A stretch of DNA of 64,000 nucleotides from JAUMXJ01 sp041781135 (GTDB lineage: Bacteria > Bacillota > Clostridia > Peptostreptococcales > Acidaminobacteraceae): the NCBI GenBank assembly GCA_041781135.1, contig JBHAZV010000027.1:62001-126000 (forward strand). The letters are read 5' to 3'. Both the position numbers and the translations under genes were made by a program. Position 1 is the first letter of the stretch. The number at the start of each line of letters is the position of its first letter. Below, in pieces: positions 59,601 to 64,000 of this stretch. The notes beneath the pieces are model-generated. The model was given only the letters and a program-made list of their open reading frames with translations. It had not been told where the DNA came from and searched no databases.

Positions 59601-60502
59601 GTTCAGAACCGGACGACGTAGGCGCTCTCGGCATACCTGAATTTGGCACGCATTTTGTGCTCGGAATGCTTAAAACCACGCGGCCTAACAATGTCACTGA
59701 CCTTGTGCGGATTTCCGGACTTTCGCACGGTACGATGGTTTGGAAGGACAATGCGGAGGATGACGTCCGCAGCGGCAGAGTGCCTTTTGGCGAGGTAATA
59801 GCGACAAGAGAAGATATAATGAATAAGCTGATAGCCAAGGGTTGCGATGCACAGACGGCTTTTCAGATAATGGAGAAGGTGCGCAAGGGTAAGGGCGTAG
59901 ATGATAAGGATCTGGCGGAGCTGAAAAAAGTTCAGATGCCGGACTGGTATATAGAATCCTGTCAAAAAATATCATATCTTTTTCCGAAGGCGCATGCGGC
60001 GGCATATGTGATGCAGAGTATAAGGATTGCTTATTTTAAGGTACACTATCCTCTTGCGTTTTATGCTACATTTTTTTCGCTGAATGTGAGCGATTTTGAT
60101 TTTGAAGTAGTTAGAAAGGGCGAGCAGGCGCTTGAACGCCTGATACCCGAACTCGACAAAATAGACAGCTCTGCAAAGGACAGGGCAAGCGCGCAGGTTT
60201 ACAAGGTAGTTGTGGAGATGTTCAAAAGGGGCTATGAGTTTGTGAATGTAGATTTGATGGAGTCTGACAGTACAAAGTTCCGCATAGTCGACGGAAAGTT
60301 GCAGCCGCCGCTGCAGGCAATACGCGGCGTAGCTGAAAGCGCTGCAAACAGCATTGTAGCCGCAAGAGAGGAATATGGAGGGTTTCTGTCTGTCGAGGAT
60401 TTCCAGTCAAAGACTGGAATAAACAAGACAGCTTTGGAAGGTCTTAGCTCCACAGGGGCGTTTGACGGCCTTTCCATGACAAATCAGCTTTCATTCTTTT
60501 AA
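56630..60502 (+). CDS. polC: DNA polymerase III PolC-type alpha subunit
   Basis: A 1290-residue replicative polymerase. A short N-terminal domain and OB fold (VVICGEVTYIDKIKTKRDDK) are followed by a PHP domain (KRVELHLHTNMSEQDGM) interrupted by a DnaQ-like proofreading exonuclease (VVFDIETTGFSARNDCIIEFG, then DVSFV-like DFDMSFVNKL and HRAVADAEVT). The polymerase domain comes next with CEKCRVSEF and CILCG zinc ligands, EPDIDLNFAS, and a C-terminal HhH region (LSSTGAFDGL). It is shorter than the usual 1400-1450, mainly at the N terminus. It ends with a terminator. Confidence 0.95.
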   Translation: MAKFVYDKKKYALNIHAISESEVNAKEIQQILSDLSEIQIINYYVDKNLVRVYTLDGGELMLLKRNAAAPQLPAADVFKKIIKTEIPISQVRRSSDSSVVICGEVTYIDKIKTKRDDKYLVVLGIADFDDGISAKSFFENEETADIVTRNILVGSYVKVMGRLTYDNFENDYVLMFNKINLANTSEGRMDGAKRKRVELHLHTNMSEQDGMCPLKEYAERALKWGFPAIAVTDNSSVQGFDQAFSLGKDLRYKFIYGMDAYVVDDVRPFLGGISDEYPFNGDFVVFDIETTGFSARNDCIIEFGAVKVSGGAVVDRFSSFVFLGKPLSKETVELTNITDEMLAGAPDIDKVFDDFMKFSDGSVFVAHNSDFDMSFVNKLCAEKGVPLRPAIDTIQLARQFLPIKKYGLETLVRHLKIPFSDHHRAVADAEVTAKAFIHFLGIFKELGLTTVGQLNRYVRENIAIEKFRPEKMLILLRGPEGRSPLYKLLSSANINYGGNMRLSELLEQREHFLLGSGAEDGALYDAALMNKSDSEIKSLMGYYDFVELMPAANFYVPDHGVGTDYFNSENQVRELFLRLHMLASELGIRTVATGDVFFAEPSEMIARDIMLHSRTRRSFVNRGLKYLRTTEEMLQEFSYLGSDAEKVVIDNSIYFASLTSPIQPVPSGTYSPTLEGAEEELKRICYSNARKIYGDQLPQIVEARLSRELHAIIENGYGSLYLISNKMVKKSNEDGYLVGSRGSVGSSLAAFLGGISDVNPLPPHYHCEKCRVSEFSDDTSIVGFDLPMKTCILCGETLKRNGCDIPFEAFLGFKGDKEPDIDLNFASVYQSTAQKYCEELFGKGHTFKAGTVGTYAEKTAIGNVKKYLEDNGKNWPRALIMKHSKRIQGVKRATGQHPAGVLVLPKEYDINYFSPIFLAKIEGGAEYAQATHFDYGMLKGTLLKLDVLGHESPTALRMLGDYTGVDVMDIRLDDPATISIFKSADALNIRGSEPDDVGALGIPEFGTHFVLGMLKTTRPNNVTDLVRISGLSHGTMVWKDNAEDDVRSGRVPFGEVIATREDIMNKLIAKGCDAQTAFQIMEKVRKGKGVDDKDLAELKKVQMPDWYIESCQKISYLFPKAHAAAYVMQSIRIAYFKVHYPLAFYATFFSLNVSDFDFEVVRKGEQALERLIPELDKIDSSAKDRASAQVYKVVVEMFKRGYEFVNVDLMESDSTKFRIVDGKLQPPLQAIRGVAESAANSIVAAREEYGGFLSVEDFQSKTGINKTALEGLSSTGAFDGLSMTNQLSFF

Positions 60503-60532
60503 AGCCGCACCTTTTGTATTTACCGCCTTTGG

Positions 60533-60557
60533 TTTACCGCCTTCGGCGGTTTTTTTA
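60533..60557 (+). terminator. terminator after polC
   Basis: ACCGCC (60536-60541) and GGCGGT (60545-60550) around a TTC loop, followed by seven T residues; 31 bases after the polC stop. Confidence 0.85.
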
Positions 60558-60598
60558 TTTGCCCGGTTCTATACCAAAGATTTTTTTTGAATTTATAC

Positions 60599-60627
60599 TT
60601 GACGAATCGGCAGGCGGCGTATAGAAT
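60599..60627 (+). promoter_or_regulatory. sigma-A promoter of the acp-acc operon
   Basis: -35 TTGACG (60599-60604), 17-base spacer, -10 TAGAAT (60622-60627). The following base starts a long palindrome. Confidence 0.75.
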
Positions 60628-60663
60628 ATACATAAATTATTTTATATAAAATAATTTATGTAT
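60628..60663. promoter_or_regulatory. perfect 36-bp palindrome, candidate operator of the acp-acc operon
   Basis: Positions 60628-60645 are the exact reverse complement of 60646-60663: 18-base arms starting ATACATAAAT and ending ATTTATGTAT, A/T-only except one C and one G. It begins directly after the -10 box, spans the expected start point near 60634 and ends at the AGGAGG ribosome site. This placement fits a repressor operator for fatty-acid synthesis genes; it could also fold in the mRNA. Confidence 0.75.
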
Positions 60664-60673
60664 AGGAGGAAAC

Positions 60674-60895
60674 ATGAAATTTGAAGAACTGGTTGGCATT
60701 ATAAGAGAGAACTTCAGCACAGGCAGCAGGGAGATTACTATGGATACATCTCTGCGCGAGGATCTCGAATTAGATTCGCTCGATGCTGTCGAGATGTCTT
60801 ACGAAATAGAGAGCGCCTTCGGGGTAAAGATTCCCGACGGCGAATTTGCTAATTTTAAAACAATCGGTGATATTTATAATTTTCTGAATAAGTAA
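60674..60895 (+). CDS. acpP: acyl carrier protein
   Basis: A 73-residue acidic ACP with the phosphopantetheine attachment serine in LELDSLDAVEM and the usual four-helix pattern. It carries acyl chains on the thiol of its 4'-phosphopantetheine. AGGAGG precedes ATG 60674. First gene of an operon with acetyl-CoA carboxylase genes. It could be a dedicated malonyl-ACP carrier; whether other ACPs exist elsewhere is not visible. Confidence 0.93.
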   Translation: MKFEELVGIIRENFSTGSREITMDTSLREDLELDSLDAVEMSYEIESAFGVKIPDGEFANFKTIGDIYNFLNK

Positions 60896-60919
60896 GAGCT
60901 GCATAAATAAGAGAGAAAA

Positions 60920-61396
60920 ATGAATCTTAATTTGAAGGATGTCAAGGCCGTTGTAAGGCTTTTTGATGAGAGTGCCTGCGGCAGTATGGAGCTTCAGCTC
61001 GGAGATTTTCGCATCAGCCTGAAAAAAGCTTCTTCTGCAATTACGACAGATTTGGGCGTTGCTGCAGTCAGCGGTGCTTTGCAGCACAGCGTAATTCGAA
61101 GCGGCGGCGTTGCGCAGGAAATTTGCGTCGAAGCGGAGAATGTAGCGGCGTCGGAGCGCGTGGTTGAGGTCAGATCTCCGTTAGTCGGGGTGTTTTATTC
61201 TGCCAAAGAGCCGGGTGCAGAGCCGTTTGTAAAGGAGGGAGATATGGTAGAAGCGGGGCAGGCGCTCTGCATACTTGAATCCATGAAGATGCTCAATGAA
61301 ATTAAGTCTCCGGTAAGCGGCAGGGTTTCCAGAATATTTTTGGCAAATGAAGCGGTTGCAGAATATAATCAGCTGCTCTTTCTGCTGGAGAAATAA
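60920..61396 (+). CDS. accB: biotin carboxyl carrier protein of acetyl-CoA carboxylase
   Basis: A 158-residue protein with an N-terminal helix region, a variable linker and a C-terminal biotinyl domain (about 85-158) with the ESMKMLNEI biotinylation site (lysine between the two Met). The thumb-like YSAKEPGAEPFV precedes it. It carries CO2 between AccC and AccDA. The stop overlaps the accC ATG (TAATG). Confidence 0.94.
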   Translation: MNLNLKDVKAVVRLFDESACGSMELQLGDFRISLKKASSAITTDLGVAAVSGALQHSVIRSGGVAQEICVEAENVAASERVVEVRSPLVGVFYSAKEPGAEPFVKEGDMVEAGQALCILESMKMLNEIKSPVSGRVSRIFLANEAVAEYNQLLFLLEK

Positions 61397-62778
61397 TGCT
61401 TAAAAGGGTTCTGATTGCTAATCGCGGCGAGATTGCGCTGAGTATTTTCAGAGCGTGCAGGGAGATGGGAATCGAAACTGTAGCTGCATACTCCGAAGCT
61501 GATTCAAAGCAGCCGGTTGTCTTTTTGGCGGACAGTTCCGTGTGCATTGGAGGAGCAAGGGGCGCAGACAGTTATCTGAATATGCGGAATATTGTTGCGG
61601 CCGCGCTTGCTTCCGGCTGTGACGGAATCCATCCCGGATACGGGTTTCTTTCGGAGAACCCGGAGTTTGCGCGAATGGTCGAGCAAAGCGGCATCAAGCT
61701 CGTGGGACCGAGCGCTGCGACTATTTCGGTTATGGGCGATAAGCTCTCTGCAAGGAGGCTGATGCAGGAATCGGGAGTGCCGGTGGTGCCGGGTTGCGAT
61801 ATAGGTGCGGAGGATGCGGAAAGCCTCAGAGAAGCGGCTCGAGTTATTGGTTATCCCATTTTGCTTAAGGCGGCATCGGGGGGCGGCGGAAAGGGAATGC
61901 GAAGGGTTTATACCGAGTCCGAGCTTACAGACAGCTGGTTGATGGCAAAGCGAGAGGCACAGGTATCATTTGGAGATAATCGGATATATGCCGAAAAGCT
62001 GATAGAGGAGCCGCGACACATAGAAATCCAGATACTTGCAGACTCGTTTGGAAACATAGTGCATCTTTATGAGCGCGAATGCAGCATACAGAGGAATAAT
62101 CAGAAGATCTTGGAGGAAGCTCCATGCGCGTTTCTGCCGGAAGAGCTGCTGCTTGAGATGCGCGAAGCTGCGGTTAGGTGCGCAAGCGCCTGCGGGTACG
62201 AGGGCGCCGGAACTGTAGAGTTTATAGTCGACAAGAGCGGAAATTTTTATTTTATGGAGATGAACACGAGGATACAGGTGGAACATCCCGTAACCGAGAT
62301 GATAACTGGAATAAATTTAGTTAAAGAGCAGCTGAGAATAGCCGCTGGGCTTAAAATCAGGTATTCGCAGGAAGGTATCAAAAAAGACGGCCATGCGATA
62401 GAGATACGGGTAAACGCTCAAAACCCGTTTGCCGGATTTGCGCCATCATGTGGACGCATCAGTTTTTACCTGCCGCCCGGCGGATTTAATACGAGGTTCG
62501 AAGGCGGAATATATCATGGCGCGGAAATTCTGCCCTACTACGATTCTATGCTCGGCAAACTCATTGTAAAGGGCAGAAACAGACTTGAAGCAATTAAAAT
62601 GATGCGCCGTGCGATAGAGGAAACAGTTATAGACGGAGTGGATACAAATCTCGGCTTCCATTATGCATTGCTGCACGAAGTTGATTTTATAAAAGGTGAT
62701 ATCAGCACATCTTACCTTGAAAAACACGAGAAAAATCTTATAGAGAAAATGATGAAAATCGAAAATTCGGAGGCTTGA
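61396..62778 (+). CDS. accC: biotin carboxylase subunit of acetyl-CoA carboxylase
   Basis: A 460-residue ATP-grasp enzyme: LIANRGEIALSIFRAC, the glycine-rich lid AASGGGGKGMRRVY, ERECSIQRNNQK, and the catalytic FMEMNTRIQVEHPVTEMI (read in pieces). It carboxylates biotin on AccB with ATP and bicarbonate. Length is normal. It overlaps accB by one base and accD by one base. Confidence 0.96.
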   Translation: MLKRVLIANRGEIALSIFRACREMGIETVAAYSEADSKQPVVFLADSSVCIGGARGADSYLNMRNIVAAALASGCDGIHPGYGFLSENPEFARMVEQSGIKLVGPSAATISVMGDKLSARRLMQESGVPVVPGCDIGAEDAESLREAARVIGYPILLKAASGGGGKGMRRVYTESELTDSWLMAKREAQVSFGDNRIYAEKLIEEPRHIEIQILADSFGNIVHLYERECSIQRNNQKILEEAPCAFLPEELLLEMREAAVRCASACGYEGAGTVEFIVDKSGNFYFMEMNTRIQVEHPVTEMITGINLVKEQLRIAAGLKIRYSQEGIKKDGHAIEIRVNAQNPFAGFAPSCGRISFYLPPGGFNTRFEGGIYHGAEILPYYDSMLGKLIVKGRNRLEAIKMMRRAIEETVIDGVDTNLGFHYALLHEVDFIKGDISTSYLEKHEKNLIEKMMKIENSEA

Positions 62779-63617
62779 TGGAAGGGCTTCTCGGCAGAAA
62801 AAAATTATTGGAAAGCATAAGAAATCAGAGGCGGCTTGCAGAGCGGGAGCAAAAAGTTTTTACAAAGTGCGCTGTTTGCGGTGCGATGGTGGAATTACGT
62901 GCATTTGAAGAAGCTCTTAACACTTGTCTGCACTGCGGGGAACACCATGAAATCAGCGGAAAAAAGCGATTTGAATACCTGCTCGACCGCGGATACCGGC
63001 TTATGTCGTTTGGCGCTGTTCAGCGTGATCCGATAGTATTTCCGGGTTACAGGAAAAAGCTTAAAGAACTCTGCGAATCAAAAAATCTTAGCGATGCGAT
63101 AAGCGTTGCGGTGGGAAGCATCAGAAAGCATCCGGTCTGTGCTGTGGCGCTTGAACCTTCCTTCCTGATGGGGAGCATGGGAACTTATTTAGGCGAGGAA
63201 TTATCTCAAGCTTTTGAATATGCGTTAAAGAAAAAAATTCCTATTTTAGTGATTTCTGCAAGCGGAGGGGCGCGAATGCAGGAGGGGATATTTTCTCTGA
63301 TGCAGATGGCTAAGACGGCGGCTGTGGTGCAGCGGCTTGCCGAAAAAAAGCTGCTGTACATAAGCTTGCTCGCCAATCCGACGATGGGCGGGGTCAGCGC
63401 ATCATTCGCATTTTTGGGTGACGTAATTCTTGCCGAGCCGAGGGCGCTCATAGGGTTTGCAGGTCCGAGGGTCATAGAACAGACAATGCGGCAGCGGCTG
63501 CCTGACGGGTTTCAGCGCGCCGAAAAACTCGTTGAATGCGGTTTTGTAGACGCCATTGCGCCCCGCGGCAGTCAGCGCGAGCTTATTGCAAGAATACTCA
63601 AGCTGCATTCTTTGTAG
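62778..63617 (+). CDS. accD: acetyl-CoA carboxylase carboxyltransferase subunit beta
   Basis: A 279-residue carboxyltransferase subunit. The N-terminal zinc ribbon has CAVCGAMVELR and CLHCGEHH (C4), and the crotonase-fold core has ISASGGARMQEGIFSLMQM and NPTMGGVSASFAFLGD. I prefer ATG 62778 with GGAGG four bases before; TTG 62775 is possible. It functions as a heterotetramer with AccA, encoded 8 bases downstream. Confidence 0.95.
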   Translation: MEGLLGRKKLLESIRNQRRLAEREQKVFTKCAVCGAMVELRAFEEALNTCLHCGEHHEISGKKRFEYLLDRGYRLMSFGAVQRDPIVFPGYRKKLKELCESKNLSDAISVAVGSIRKHPVCAVALEPSFLMGSMGTYLGEELSQAFEYALKKKIPILVISASGGARMQEGIFSLMQMAKTAAVVQRLAEKKLLYISLLANPTMGGVSASFAFLGDVILAEPRALIGFAGPRVIEQTMRQRLPDGFQRAEKLVECGFVDAIAPRGSQRELIARILKLHSL

Positions 63618-63625
63618 GTAGAGAA

Positions 63626-64000
63626 GTGAAGAACAAACAAATTGATAAAATCAGAGAAATAAACGCTTATGACAGGGTGAGGGCGGCAAGGAGCGAAAAC
63701 AGACCAAAAGCGCGGGATTTTATAGAAAATCTCTTTGATGATATAGTCTATCTCCGCGGCGACAGAAATATCGGGGACTCCAAGGCGGTGATCGGCGGTA
63801 TCGCTTCGTTTTGCGGAAAAGCCGTCACTTTTATCGGAATACAAAAGGGAAGAGGAATAGACGAGGGGCTTGAAACTGATTTCGGTATGCCGAAGCCGGA
63901 GGGTTATCGCAAGGCAAAAAGGCTGATGGAGGCTGCCGAGAAGTTTGGCAGGCCAATAGTAACATTTATTGATACGCCCGGGGCATTTCCGGGCGTAGAT
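63626..64000 (+). CDS. accA: acetyl-CoA carboxylase carboxyltransferase subunit alpha, N-terminal part (3' end outside window)
   Basis: GTG 63626 opens a frame that stays open to the window end (125 codons). The translation has KIREINAYDRVRAARSENRP, DIVYLRGDRNIGDSKAVIGG, an IQKGRG segment, ETDFGMPKPEGYRKA and TFIDTPGAFPGVD, all typical of AccA. It completes the acpP-accBCDA operon that makes malonyl-CoA. The C-terminal half is beyond the window. The start is inferred from the spacing to accD and the family N terminus. Confidence 0.92.
   Translation, partial: MKNKQIDKIREINAYDRVRAARSENRPKARDFIENLFDDIVYLRGDRNIGDSKAVIGGIASFCGKAVTFIGIQKGRGIDEGLETDFGMPKPEGYRKAKRLMEAAEKFGRPIVTFIDTPGAFPGVD

Noticed and set aside
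1..64000. CRISPR arrays, rRNA genes, insertion sequences
   Set aside because: No regularly spaced repeats, rRNA-like stretches or transposase genes with terminal repeats were seen.

Overview
The window is bacterial chromosome from a low-GC Gram-positive anaerobe, most likely a member of the Clostridia. This rests on the PolC-type replicase, a PASTA-domain Ser/Thr kinase with its PP2C phosphatase, the rpsB-tsf-pyrH-frr-uppS-cdsA-dxr-rseP-ispG-polC string, Asp23/FakA-like genes and strong AGGAGG ribosome sites. The combination of MinCDE with MreBCD/RodA/PBP2 indicates a rod or ovoid cell. The genus cannot be named from sequence reading alone.

Layout. (1) 1-11188: one dense plus-strand run with overlapping genes: gmk (5' end cut by the window), rpoZ, coaBC, priA, def, fmt, a membrane zinc peptidase, rsmB, stp, prkC, rsgA, rpe. 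(2) 11353-15629: rpmB on the minus strand, then Asp23, FakA-like kinase and recG. (3) 15670-25649: coaD, a coiled-coil protein, radC, mreBCD, PBP2, minCDE, rodA, forming a cell-shape and division-site cluster. (4) 25639-33947: a fused radical SAM protein, a DUF1836 regulator with hemolysin III, a serine hydrolase, a TSUP permease, a nitrilase-fold amidase and an ABC exporter. (5) 34081-34166: tRNA-Leu(GAG). (6) about 34220-47360: a 13-kb integrative mobilizable element with a large serine recombinase, a MobV relaxase, a Cys-rich VLP protein, a candidate MobV nick site, Xre regulators and cargo. (7) 47370-60502: a second ABC exporter, then translation, isoprenoid, lipid and envelope genes through polC. 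(8) 60622-64000: acpP-accB-accC-accD-accA (last gene cut by the window end), the malonyl-CoA/fatty-acid initiation operon.

The most unusual content is a three-gene minus-strand operon at the left end of the mobile element (34377-37271). It has its own promoter and terminator and encodes an sce7726-type protein with a PD-(D/E)XK-like nuclease motif, an sce7725-type protein, and a zinc-ribbon/RES-domain protein with the R, E and S residues of RES NAD+ phosphorylases. I propose it as a candidate anti-phage (NAD+-depleting) module. Other notable signals are a perfect 36-bp palindrome between the acpP -10 box and its ribosome site, a 21-bp palindrome over the start of the DUF1836/hemolysin III transcript, a consensus-like MobV nick sequence, a roughly 100-residue insertion in PBP2, and several promoters placed so close to the ATG that the transcripts would be almost leaderless.
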